A stretch of 64,000 nucleotides of DNA, from positions 1 through 64,000 of the forward strand of contig JADJIA010000012.1 in NCBI GenBank assembly GCA_016707285.1, in the 5' to 3' direction. Of the stretch, positions 53,838 through 62,045 are shown piece after piece. A program made the translations under genes and the position numbers. The DNA comes from Ignavibacteriales bacterium (GTDB lineage Bacteria > Bacteroidota > Ignavibacteria > Ignavibacteriales > Ignavibacteriaceae). The notes under the pieces are model-generated. The model made no database searches and was not told the origin of the DNA. It saw only the letters and a program-made list of their open reading frames with translations. Position 1 is the stretch's first letter; each line of letters starts with the position of its first letter.

Positions 53838-54997
53838 ATAAACACCCTCGCTACATCAATCAGTAACCCGGGATTGTGAATCAGGGCAGTCTTAAAGAGA
53901 TTGCCCAGACTTCGCTTGTCATTTGGTACTTTTGCAAATGAATGAGCAATGGAGTTAAATTTCTCATCGGAGAAATTGTAAATTCCATTTTTAATTCTGT
54001 CAAAAGTTTCGTGCCGTTTGCCGAGACGATCCATCCATTCCTTGTCATAAGTTAACAGATGTTGTGGTTTCCCCTTTTTAATCGATTCCGCGGCAATTCT
54101 TCCTCCGATACTTCCCCCAATCATTCCCGAAGCTATACCACCACCCGAAAGCGGATTTACCTGTCGTGCTGCATCACCAACGAGAATGATACCGGGTGCA
54201 GATATTCTTTCAAGTGTTACACTGCACGGAACACCTCCGGCAATGGAAGTTAAAATTGCTGCATCAGGGTAATGTCGCTCCATGAATTCTTCGAGAAATT
54301 GCAGAGCAGATTTCTTTTTGCCGATTGCTCCACTGACTCCTAATCCGATGTTTGCTGAATGACTCCCCTTCGAAAATACCCAAAGATATCCCTCCGGTGC
54401 CGCATTACTTCCAAAATGGAAATAGATGGTATTTGGATCAACATCAATTCCCGAAACGGTATATTGAACACACGACTCCATATCCCTGAAATCGATATGT
54501 GTCTTAATTCCTGCCCATCTGCCAACCCTGGATTCAACTCCGTCGGCAGCGATAATCACATCAGCTTCTACCTCATGCTGCTCACCACGATAATCAAATT
54601 TAACACCGGAGACTGCATCACCATCGAAAAGAAGTCCATTAACATACGCTCTGGTGAGTATCTCTACTCCGGCATTTGCCGCAGATTTGGCGAGTTCATA
54701 ATCAAAAACTCTTCTCTCGAGCACAAATCCCTCTTCGGGAAGAGGAAGTACCACTTCGGTGCCATCAGGGGCGTTCATCGAAAATTTGGTTATGTGCGAC
54801 GCTATCCATTTTTCATCCGGTTCGATGAATTCCTCTACACCCTTTCTACTGACAGCTTCTCCACACCTTACCGGATAACCGATATCCCTGTCTTTTTCAA
54901 GTATAAGTACTGAAACACCCAACTCTGCCGCATATCTCGCTGCCATAGAGCCGGCGGGACCACCACCAACCACCACAACATCATAATATCTTTTCAT
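53834..54997 (-). CDS. Geranylgeranyl reductase family FAD oxidoreductase
   Basis: A 387-residue flavoprotein. FAD binding is at VVVVGGGPAGSMAARYAAEL, with DIGYPVRCGEAVSR, DVIIAADGVESRVGRWAGI and LVGDAARQVNPLSGGGIASG. This is the geranylgeranyl/digeranylgeranyl-glycerophospholipid reductase family, which reduces isoprenoid double bonds (quinone side chains, chlorophyll or lipids). Its ATG overlaps the stop of the ferredoxin gene (ATGA), giving a plausible electron donor. In a non-phototroph the likely substrate is a menaquinone side chain (inferred). Confidence 0.9.
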   Translation of the reverse strand: MKRYYDVVVVGGGPAGSMAARYAAELGVSVLILEKDRDIGYPVRCGEAVSRKGVEEFIEPDEKWIASHITKFSMNAPDGTEVVLPLPEEGFVLERRVFDYELAKSAANAGVEILTRAYVNGLLFDGDAVSGVKFDYRGEQHEVEADVIIAADGVESRVGRWAGIKTHIDFRDMESCVQYTVSGIDVDPNTIYFHFGSNAAPEGYLWVFSKGSHSANIGLGVSGAIGKKKSALQFLEEFMERHYPDAAILTSIAGGVPCSVTLERISAPGIILVGDAARQVNPLSGGGIASGMIGGSIGGRIAAESIKKGKPQHLLTYDKEWMDRLGKRHETFDRIKNGIYNFSDEKFNSIAHSFAKVPNDKRSLGNLFKTALIHNPGLLIDVARVFI

Positions 54998-55230
54998 CGT
55001 TTAACCACCCCTTCCTTGTTGAATTTTATCACCTCAATGGGACAACTCCAAACACATTTTGAACAGTTTGTACACCGCGGATCAATTATATATATCTCTG
55101 CTTCCTTCAGTTCTATTGCATCCTCAGGGCATACCCCTACACAGCAACCACAAAAGTCACATTTATTTGGCAAAATATCTATCATAAGTTTGCCGGTTTT
55201 CGCCATTCTATATTCAGGGGTATTTGTCAT
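54994..55230 (-). CDS. 2x[4Fe-4S] ferredoxin paired with the flavoprotein
   Basis: A 78-residue ferredoxin with CDFCGCCVGVCPEDAIEL and CTNCSKCVWSCPIEVI. ATGs at codons 1, 9 and 16 are all possible starts; the clusters lie after all of them. It is translationally coupled to the geranylgeranyl-reductase-like gene and is likely its electron donor. Confidence 0.9.
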   Translation of the reverse strand: MTNTPEYRMAKTGKLMIDILPNKCDFCGCCVGVCPEDAIELKEAEIYIIDPRCTNCSKCVWSCPIEVIKFNKEGVVKR

Positions 55231-55249
55231 AATCTTTACTTTATCTATT

Positions 55250-55347
55250 AGAACTTTAGAACCTCAGAACTTCAGAACTTCGGAACTTCAGAACTTCAGA
55301 ACTTCGGAACTTCAGAACCTCAGAACTACAGAACTTTACAACTTTAG
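55250..55347. repeat. GAACTTCAG-type low-complexity intergenic repeat
   Basis: About nine consecutive copies of an approximately 9-base unit (GAACTTCAG, with GAACTTCGG and GAACCTCAG variants). The same family occurs in opposite orientation at 61125-61236. It has no coding potential or hairpin typical of a terminator. Confidence 0.8.
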
Positions 55348-55379
55348 TGACTTGAGAAACTCAAGTACGGTATAATAAA

Positions 55380-55470
55380 AATTTATCTGCGAAAATCTGT
55401 TTAATCTGCGTGTATCTGCGTCCCATTTTTATCCGTGGAATCTGTGTTAAATCCGTGGAATCTGTGTAAC
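55380..55470. repeat. TCCGTGGAATCTGTG/TCTGCG-type intergenic repeat
   Basis: A run of related phrases (ATCTGCGTG, TCCGTGGAATCTGTG twice). It is the same low-complexity family as the CACGGATTT run at 60029-60071, in the opposite orientation. Confidence 0.65.
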
Positions 55471-55492
55471 TATTAATTGAATCTCCAAGTTC

Positions 55493-56842
55493 TTAGAACC
55501 ACCCCAGGTTAAGGTTTTGTTTTCCTTTCCAGATTTCAAAGTGGAAAATATATCCTTCGAGGCTTTTACCTACAGTACCGATAACGGAACCCGCAGCAAC
55601 TTTGTTTCCTTCACGGACGGAAATACTTCCAAGGTGTCCATAAACAGTGCGGTAGCCTTCAGTGTGAGTAATTATCACAACGCTGCCATAACCGGGCAGC
55701 CATTCAATTGCAGAGATGATTCCGTCTGCTACACATTTTACTGACTGTGCACTTTCAACCTTAAAATCGATTCCGTAGTTCACAGTAACAGTTTTTAATT
55801 CTTCGTTTTTATTTTCACCAAAAGGTCTAAAAATCTTTGCGGAACCCACAGGTTTCATCAGGTTCCCTTTAAGTGATGAAAATGACTTCCCTTTTACCAC
55901 CTGCTCTTCATAATCTTCAACAGGTGATCCTCCAATAAACTCTTCATCATCCTCCAAAACCGGGGTTTTATCTTCAGTTTTGGTTGGAATATCAGTTTTT
56001 TTTCCGGGTTTTGGTTCCGGTTTTGTTTTTGGTTTTGGTTCCGGTTTTTTAGGAGTTGGTTTCTTTTTGGTTTTGTTCTTTTTTGCCAGTTCTTCTTTGG
56101 CAATGAGTTGATCGATCAAAGAGCCGATCTTTTTCTCGGATTGTTTTTTGGCTTCAAGTTCTTTTTTTAAGGCATCCTTGTTTTTGCCGATATCAGCAAG
56201 CAGATCTTTTTGTTCCTCGATACTCTCCTTCAACGATATTTCTTCACCCTCTTTGAGAGCGATTATTTTCTCTTTTTCATTTTTTTCAAATTGAAGTGAG
56301 ATTTTTGCCGATTCCAGTTTTTCAACCGAACTTTTGAGATCAGCAATAACACTCTCTCCCTTGTCAGAAAGAGCTTTTAGATATCGATATCGACGAAGTG
56401 CTTCATCAAATGAGCCGGAATTGAGGATATAAAGCCATTTATCCTTTACCAATCCTTTATAAACAGCAACAACATATCGAGCGTAAAACTGTCTGAGTTG
56501 ATCCATCTGCAACTCAATCCCGGAGATTTCACTCTGAAGTCCGGATATCTGTCTCGATTTAAGTAGCTCTTCCGCCTTTAATTCATTAACTAATTTGTTA
56601 AGAAGAAATACCTGTTTGTTAAACTTCTCAATCGATTCATACGAGCGTTTTTCCTCTTTTGAAGCCTTTTTAAGCTCATCTTTTATCGCTTCAATCTGAC
56701 TCTTGAGTTTGGAAAGTTCATCTTTTTTTTTCTTGATATCCCCCTGTTGAAGGTGACCATCCGAAAACAAAGTAAGGGCAAAGACAACTATCAATAAAAA
56801 TTGTTGCCACCCGGAGACTCGAAAAGACAAACTAATACTCAA
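55493..56842 (-). CDS. EnvC-like coiled-coil protein with degenerate M23 domain
   Basis: A 449-residue envelope protein. A signal-like N-terminal helix is followed by long coiled coils (about residues 35-260), a Lys/Pro-rich linker (KPEPKPKTKPEPKPG), and a C-terminal LytM/M23 fold (VNYGIDFKVES, YRTVYGHLGSISV, IFHFEIWKGK). The first zinc-ligand His of active M23 enzymes (HxGxD) is Asn here, as in non-enzymatic activators such as EnvC. So it more likely activates amidases at division than cuts peptidoglycan itself. Start is TTG at 56842, overlapping the end of the DUF4292 gene. Confidence 0.85.
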   Translation of the reverse strand: MSISLSFRVSGWQQFLLIVVFALTLFSDGHLQQGDIKKKKDELSKLKSQIEAIKDELKKASKEEKRSYESIEKFNKQVFLLNKLVNELKAEELLKSRQISGLQSEISGIELQMDQLRQFYARYVVAVYKGLVKDKWLYILNSGSFDEALRRYRYLKALSDKGESVIADLKSSVEKLESAKISLQFEKNEKEKIIALKEGEEISLKESIEEQKDLLADIGKNKDALKKELEAKKQSEKKIGSLIDQLIAKEELAKKNKTKKKPTPKKPEPKPKTKPEPKPGKKTDIPTKTEDKTPVLEDDEEFIGGSPVEDYEEQVVKGKSFSSLKGNLMKPVGSAKIFRPFGENKNEELKTVTVNYGIDFKVESAQSVKCVADGIISAIEWLPGYGSVVIITHTEGYRTVYGHLGSISVREGNKVAAGSVIGTVGKSLEGYIFHFEIWKGKQNLNLGWF

Positions 56843-57626
56843 TCACCGTTGCGTCTGCGGGTGGTGCAAACTCGATTATCAAATCTTTATTAACGGTTAT
56901 GCTTTCATAAACGATTTTTAATGCCTCTTTCAGTTTTGGAGATTGCACATCGATCTGTTGAGGAATTAAAACACCTTCCACTTTTTAAAGTTGGAATAAT
57001 TACCATCCAGAAGCAATTCTCCTTTTTGGTTTTTACTGGTAGTTCTCAACAACAAGACCATCTGCCTTGATTCTATATGAACTCTGGTTCCCTGAAACTG
57101 AATCAAGATAGGTTACGGAAAAATAACCTTTGTCGAATTTAAATTCCACTGGTTCGGTATATAACCTTTTTGTCATGTTTACTGCACCGGCGAAGGCATC
57201 CCGAATATCATCAAAACCAAGATCCATCTTAAAAATGTTACTCAATGCAACATCGTCAACACCCCCTTTGTAAAGAGTATTGTTTAAGGACTCATAAAAC
57301 TTAAACTCGGTTTCGGTTAACAGGACATTTGCAAGTTCGATTCCAAATGGACCATAAACATTGATATTAAGAGAATCAGGTCTTTTTAAGATAGCCTGGA
57401 AAAAAGCTGTGTTGTCAAGCTCGGGAGTCACCACATGCATCTCCCCTTTACCGTCAAAAGTTCTGATTTTTCTTCGGTTGGCTTCCATCTTTTTCATCAG
57501 TCGTTCAGGTTTGATATTCCCGTCAACAATTTCTTCATCATCAATCGACTCTTCAACGGTGGCACATCCCTGCCATACAAACATAAGGGGAAGTGCAAAG
57601 AAGAATAAAAACATCATCTTTTTCAA
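56832..57626 (-). CDS. DUF4292 outer-membrane lipoprotein, 3' frameshifts
   Basis: The N-terminal 197 residues are intact: lipobox FVWQGC (Cys21), then a LolA/LppM-like beta-sheet fold (GKGEMHVVTPELDNTAFFQA, LNINVYGPFGIELANVLLTE). After VENYQ the frame breaks near 57030 and again near 56986. Adding bases to the homopolymers there restores NQKGELLLDGNYSNFKK and VEGVLIPQQIDVQSPKLKE to a stop at 56832-56834. DUF4292 proteins are envelope lipoproteins of Bacteroidota, often next to TPR and M23/EnvC genes, as here; they may take part in envelope biogenesis. Confidence 0.8.
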
Positions 57627-59455
57627 ATTTCGCCTCTTTCAATTTTTCTTTTAATTGTTTCATTTTCTTTATTTAACTCAAGGGCTCTTTTCCAATATTT
57701 TTTGGCATTTTCTTTGTCACCCAACATAAAAAGTACATCCCCGATATGATCGAGAAGTTCGTGATTGTCGCCATCCATAGTCAAAGCTTTTTCGATATAA
57801 ACTTTTGCTGTGTCATAATTTCCAAGTTTAAACTGAACCCAACCGTAAGTGTCCAGATAAGATGGACTGTTTGGATCAATCGAAAGTGCCATCTCTGCAT
57901 ATCTCAAAGCATCATCAAGCCTTACATTTCTTTTTGCAAGAGAATATGCAAAATTATTACATGCGAGAGCATTTTTGGGATCAAGTTCAAGCGATTTTGT
58001 ATATAAACTGTCACTAACCGTCTGGGCACCCATCCCGTCATAAACAATTGCAAGGGAATTTATCAATTCAACATTTTCGGGCTCAATTTGCAATGCTCTT
58101 TTATAATTTTCAATAGCAAGATCATTCATTTTTAATCTTGAAAGAGTGAATGCATAAGCTGAAAAAGTGTTCACTTCTGCAGGATTTAATTGAGTGGCCT
58201 TGTAAAGAAACGGTTCCGAAGCTCCATAATCACCCGTGAGTGCGTATGAAAGCCCAAGTAAAAAATTGATAATAAAGTCTTCAGAAAAACTTTCCCATGC
58301 CCTCTTTAAAACAAAAGATGATTCTTTGTAAAGCTTCCCGTCATATAAAACTCCGCCAATTCTCTGCCACAATTGGAGATACATATAAGAATCACCCTGA
58401 ATTTTCCCAAATCTTTCCTGCGCAGTGAGACTATCCTTTTTCAGAACAGCGTTAGCCCCGGTATAAAAATGTGTAAACCAAAAAACGGTATCTTTTTCTA
58501 TCGCAGTAAAAAGCGTATCCACAATCCTGATGTATTGAGAATCTTTGACTGCCTGTTCAAAATATAATCCCCCGAGGTTCAGCTTAAATTCAAGATTTAC
58601 ACCCGGATTTTTAACCAATCTGATGTAAGGTTCACTTGCTCCGAGATAATCCTCTTTTTCTACAAATATCCTCGCCTTTGCTTCAAGAGTAGGGATTCTG
58701 TCGGGAAACAACATCAAAATTCCGTCTAAATGTTGAAGAGCAAGATCATATTTTTTTTGTTCAACATAGTTGTTTATCAGAATTTCCCGCAATTCAAGAC
58801 TGGAGGGATTATACTCTAAAAACTCTTCAAGTATTTGAGTTGATGCCTCTTTATTACCTGTTTTGTCATAAAGATCGGCAAGTCTGATGTAGGCATTCCA
58901 GTCTTCCGGCTCTTCATCAAGAATTCTTTTGTAGATTTCAATTGCTGAAAGTGGTTTCGACTTTTCGTAAATTCCGGCAAGGCGATATAAACAATTGTAG
59001 TCGTTTGGATATTTTTCAACTAATTTTTCGATCACAGCGGCTGCCGAATCCGGTTGTCTTGCAGAAAGATGGATATCAGAGAGGAGATAAAAATACTCCA
59101 TCGTTTCTCCATCATTTAAAGCGGCTGCCCTTGCATAAGGAAGAGCTTGCGACAATTTTCCGAGGAAATAATAACATCTGCCTATTGCATAACTTATCCC
59201 GGGTGAAGGATCATATTCAAATGCTTTTAAATATGCATTTACTGCAAGAAAATAGTCTCCTCTTGCTTCAAACCCTGTTCCTGTGATAAAATTTTGTAGC
59301 GCTTCCTTCTTTGAAGGTTCAATTACAGGTACCTGAACCACTAATTTTGGATCATCCTTTCCCTTTTCTTCGACAACAACGGAGCTACACCCTGATGTTA
59401 TCAAAACAAAAGCGCACACAATCGAAAATTTTAAAACGGATAAATAAATGTTCAT
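57623..59455 (-). CDS. TPR-repeat lipoprotein
   Basis: A 610-residue lipoprotein with start ATG 59453-59455 giving the lipobox LITSGC (Cys23). At least ten TPR-like repeats follow, for example AVNAYLKAFEYDPSPGISYA, AIENYKRALQIEPENVELIN and TAKVYIEKALTMDGDNHELL. It is probably a periplasmic scaffold anchored to a membrane. Its 3' end overlaps the DUF4292 gene by four bases, so the TPR, DUF4292 and EnvC-like genes form one operon for envelope maintenance. Confidence 0.88.
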   Translation of the reverse strand: MNIYLSVLKFSIVCAFVLITSGCSSVVVEEKGKDDPKLVVQVPVIEPSKKEALQNFITGTGFEARGDYFLAVNAYLKAFEYDPSPGISYAIGRCYYFLGKLSQALPYARAAALNDGETMEYFYLLSDIHLSARQPDSAAAVIEKLVEKYPNDYNCLYRLAGIYEKSKPLSAIEIYKRILDEEPEDWNAYIRLADLYDKTGNKEASTQILEEFLEYNPSSLELREILINNYVEQKKYDLALQHLDGILMLFPDRIPTLEAKARIFVEKEDYLGASEPYIRLVKNPGVNLEFKLNLGGLYFEQAVKDSQYIRIVDTLFTAIEKDTVFWFTHFYTGANAVLKKDSLTAQERFGKIQGDSYMYLQLWQRIGGVLYDGKLYKESSFVLKRAWESFSEDFIINFLLGLSYALTGDYGASEPFLYKATQLNPAEVNTFSAYAFTLSRLKMNDLAIENYKRALQIEPENVELINSLAIVYDGMGAQTVSDSLYTKSLELDPKNALACNNFAYSLAKRNVRLDDALRYAEMALSIDPNSPSYLDTYGWVQFKLGNYDTAKVYIEKALTMDGDNHELLDHIGDVLFMLGDKENAKKYWKRALELNKENETIKRKIERGEI

Positions 59456-59630
59456 ATTGGTTTGTTTACAGGGAGATTCTGTTGATTGTTCCTGAAAAAG
59501 AGGAATAACACGGCAATTTGTGAAAAATTTGTGACAATAAAAGTCCAAAAATTTACATTCCAAAGTTAACTATTTTGAAGGAATTGCTATTTTATATTTA
59601 AATTACGAATAATTAATTAAGATCATTATT

Positions 59631-60020
59631 TTGCCGGAAACAAAGAACAGTTTGAACATCCTGATAATCGGAGGAGTAACTTTTGTTGTCCTCATCATCA
59701 TCTCTTTTCTCATTTTCAATTATTACTTCTCAATTTATGAAGTGACCTTTGGAAAAGTGCCAGGGAAAGTAAAAATCGGCGATTCGGTTACGATCTCCCT
59801 TACTCCAATCAACGGGGCTGGCACAATAGTACCCTTCCGCACTTCTCCATTCGAAATCAAATTTATCGAAGGAGAATCGATCATAAAAGTTGTTGATGAC
59901 AAATCAGCCGAAGGCGAGTTTGTTTTCAAAACCACCTCCCCCGGAATCACTAAACTTTTAGTCACCCCAAAACATGCTTTGAAACCAACAATATTCGAGA
60001 TCATAGTTGAAATCCAATAA
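59631..60020 (+). CDS. Small membrane-anchored Ig-like protein of unknown function
   Basis: A 129-residue protein with an N-terminal membrane helix (ILIIGGVTFVVLIIISFLIF) and a beta-sandwich-like ectodomain (VPGKVKIGDSVTISLTPING, GEFVFKTTSPGITKLLVTP). The start codon is TTG at 59631 with a weak ribosome-binding site, so the true start is uncertain. It diverges from the TPR gene. I do not recognise a named family. Confidence 0.6.
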   Translation: MPETKNSLNILIIGGVTFVVLIIISFLIFNYYFSIYEVTFGKVPGKVKIGDSVTISLTPINGAGTIVPFRTSPFEIKFIEGESIIKVVDDKSAEGEFVFKTTSPGITKLLVTPKHALKPTIFEIIVEIQ

Positions 60021-60028
60021 TTTAAGAT

Positions 60029-60071
60029 AGAACACGGATTTCACGGATTACACACTGATTTTCACGGATGG
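60029..60071. repeat. CACGGATTT-type intergenic repeat
   Basis: ACACGGATTTCACGGATTAC and ATTTTCACGGATGG follow the gene end. It is the same phrase family as 55380-55470, read on the other strand. Confidence 0.65.
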
Positions 60072-60099
60072 GATTTAAAAGTCGAGAGAATTTTCAATC

Positions 60100-60200
60100 G
60101 TAATCCTCCCCTCGCCTTTTAGGAGAGGGGCCGGGGGTGAGGTCTTTTTGTGGTTTATCCCCTCCTTTGCGTTCTTGGCGGCCTTTGCGGTTTAACTCCT
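60100..60200. repeat. Two further low-complexity intergenic phrases
   Basis: 60107-60140 has a CCTCCCCTCGCC/GGAGAGGGGCCGGGGGTGAG inverted phrase. 60155-60195 has CTTTGCGTTCTTGGCGGCC and CTTTGCGGTTTA. Both look like dispersed, non-coding repeat families; neither is coding. Confidence 0.45.
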
Positions 60201-60293
60201 TCTCAACTTCCCTTGTCCCATTTATCACGACCTTTTCAATTTATCTCAATATTTTTTGTAAATTAAGGGTTATAAAAAATAAGAAATTGTTGT

Positions 60294-61064
60294 ATGAAAA
60301 AGATATTCATCATCGTCTTTTCCTTTTTGTTATCCATTCCTGTTTACTCCCAAATTCTTGCCGGAGAAAAGCTTGATTTTGAGCCCCGGTTTCTTGTGGA
60401 TATGCCCACTGCGGGAGTGTTAAAAAGAGGTTATGTAAGTGTAGGTTCCGACCTGATGCCGGGAGGTGTCCTGCTTACAAGGCTTGATGTTGGTGTATTT
60501 GATAACTTGAGTTTTGGGATTTCTTACGGTGGTGAAAATGTGATCGGTTCAGGTGATGTTTTTTGGTATAAATATCCGGGTGTTAATATAAGATTTAAAT
60601 TAATTGATGAGAGTCTCTCTCTTCCTTCCATTGCTGTTGGGGCAGACCTTCAGGGAAAAGGGAGATATTTTGATTCCGAAAGTAGATACGAAATAAAATC
60701 TCCCGGTATCTTTGCGGCTGTGAGTAAAAACTACAAACTGCTCGGTTATTTAAGTCTTCACGGAACCGTAAACTACTCCTTTGAACAGAAGGATGGTGAC
60801 GGTTTTGCCAATTTTATGGTCGGAATCGAGAAAACTGTAGGTCCAAGTGTAAGTGTAATGGTGGAATACAACTTTGGATTTAATGACAATTCCAACGACC
60901 GTTACGGAAAAGGTAACGGATATTTACACGCCGGTATAAGATGGGCAGTCGCAGAAGGATTTTCCCTCGGCTTCGATTTCCGCGATCTGCTCAACAACAA
61001 AAAATGGTCACCCTCAACCGCCGACAGAGGCATAAAGTTTGAGTTCACCCGACGGATACTTTAA
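60294..61064 (+). CDS. Outer-membrane beta-barrel protein
   Basis: A 256-residue exported protein. The signal peptide ends IPVYSQ. The mature part alternates short amphipathic strands (FLVDMPTAGVLKRGYVSVGS, LSFGISYGGENVIG, VSVMVEYNFGFNDN, LHAGIRWAVAEGFSLGFDF) and ends with a hydrophobic C-terminal Arg-Ile-Leu. This is a barrel-like profile related to YjbH/OmpA-type transport barrels. The specific role is unknown. It stands alone between repeat-filled gaps. Confidence 0.75.
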   Translation: MKKIFIIVFSFLLSIPVYSQILAGEKLDFEPRFLVDMPTAGVLKRGYVSVGSDLMPGGVLLTRLDVGVFDNLSFGISYGGENVIGSGDVFWYKYPGVNIRFKLIDESLSLPSIAVGADLQGKGRYFDSESRYEIKSPGIFAAVSKNYKLLGYLSLHGTVNYSFEQKDGDGFANFMVGIEKTVGPSVSVMVEYNFGFNDNSNDRYGKGNGYLHAGIRWAVAEGFSLGFDFRDLLNNKKWSPSTADRGIKFEFTRRIL

Positions 61065-61124
61065 AATAGTTACATAGATTCCAGGGATGGGCCCAAATAT
61101 TCATGGTCTCACGTTTCTTTAATC

Positions 61125-61236
61125 TCTGAGGTTCTAAAGTACTCAAGTCACCGAAGTTCTGAGGTTCTGAAGTTCCGAAGTACTCAAGTCACCGAAGTTC
61201 TGAGGTTCCAACTGAAGTTCAGGAGTTCCGAAGTTC
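61125..61236. repeat. GAAGTTCTGAGG-type repeat, inverted relative to 55250-55347
   Basis: Plus-strand GAAGTTCTGAGGTTC units, with a phrase of about 30 bases starting AGTACTCAAGTCACC present twice in tandem. It is the reverse complement of the 55.25 kb family, which also carries the CTCAAGTAC phrase. Confidence 0.8.
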
Positions 61237-61307
61237 CCCCTGAATCCTTTTTCAATTCCCTACATCTCACCAATAAAGAAAAAGATTTTTTTACCAACGG
61301 AGAAAAC

Positions 61308-61676
61308 ATGACCGAGCATCTAACTAAAGAGACCTTCCTTAAAAAGGTTTTTAATTTTGAGGAAAACCAGGATTGGAAATTTGAAGGTGACAAACCTTGT
61401 CTTATCGATTTTTATGCTGACTGGTGCGGTCCCTGCAAAATGGTTGCACCTGTTCTCGAAGAACTGTCGAATGAATACAAAGACCAGGTAAATATTTACA
61501 AAATAGATACAGAAGCCGAGCAGGAACTTGCTGCTGCTTTTGGAATAAGAAGCATCCCTTCACTCCTATTTGTCCCTATGAAAGGACAACCAAGAATGGC
61601 TCAGGGAGCTCTTCCAAAACCTTCCCTCGTCGAGATAATCGACAAACTTCTTATAAAAGAAGAAGAATTAAACTAA
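61308..61676 (+). CDS. trxA: Thioredoxin
   Basis: A 122-residue thioredoxin with the active site WCGPCKMVAPVLEEL and the cis-Pro loop RSIPSLLFV. Thirty extra N-terminal residues precede the fold. It reduces disulfides in the cytoplasm; no signal peptide is present. A strong terminator follows directly. Confidence 0.93.
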   Translation: MTEHLTKETFLKKVFNFEENQDWKFEGDKPCLIDFYADWCGPCKMVAPVLEELSNEYKDQVNIYKIDTEAEQELAAAFGIRSIPSLLFVPMKGQPRMAQGALPKPSLVEIIDKLLIKEEELN

Positions 61677-61683
61677 ACCAAAA

Positions 61684-61713
61684 AGGCTGTCCCAAAAGGG
61701 CAGCTTTTTTTTT
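61684..61713 (+). terminator. Intrinsic terminator of the thioredoxin gene
   Basis: GGCTGTCCC/GGGCAGC stem around AAAA, then a run of at least nine T residues. Confidence 0.9.
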
Positions 61714-61798
61714 TTAACCACTATTAAATAATACCTTCCTTGCCCATTAGGTTTTAAAATTTCTTCTTTTTATATTAAGTGGTCAAATGGAACTCATT

Positions 61799-62019
61799 AT
61801 GAGAAGTTTTTAATTATTATAGGCATGGCAAGTTCACTCCTGTTTTCGCAATGGAGCGAATTAAAGATTTCTCCTTTTAACGGGAAGATCAATGGTTTTT
61901 ACCTGACCGATTCACTGAATATAACTGCGGTTTTTTCCGGTGACTCATGTTATGTTATTAAAAGCAGCGACGGAGGCAGAAACTGGTTTATCTCTGTGGT
62001 TTTTAAAGATGCAAATTAG
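61799..62019 (+). pseudogene. Truncated or frameshifted secreted BNR-like protein
   Basis: From ATG 61799, adding one T to a TTTTT run restores a signal peptide (MRSFLIIIGMASSLLFSQ), continued by WSELKISPFNGKINGF and VIKSSDGGRNWFISVVF before a stop at 62019. The DGGRNWF phrase is typical of BNR/sortilin-like repeats in long secreted proteins, so this is likely a truncated remnant. It lies just upstream of the tandem T9SS cargo genes. Confidence 0.5.
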
Positions 62020-62045
62020 ATAAAATGAAAAATGATAGGATTAAA

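Noticed and set aside
54359..54913. A 184-residue open frame on the plus strand
   Set aside because: It lies fully opposite the geranylgeranyl-reductase-like gene, which has clear FAD motifs; the reverse reading has none.
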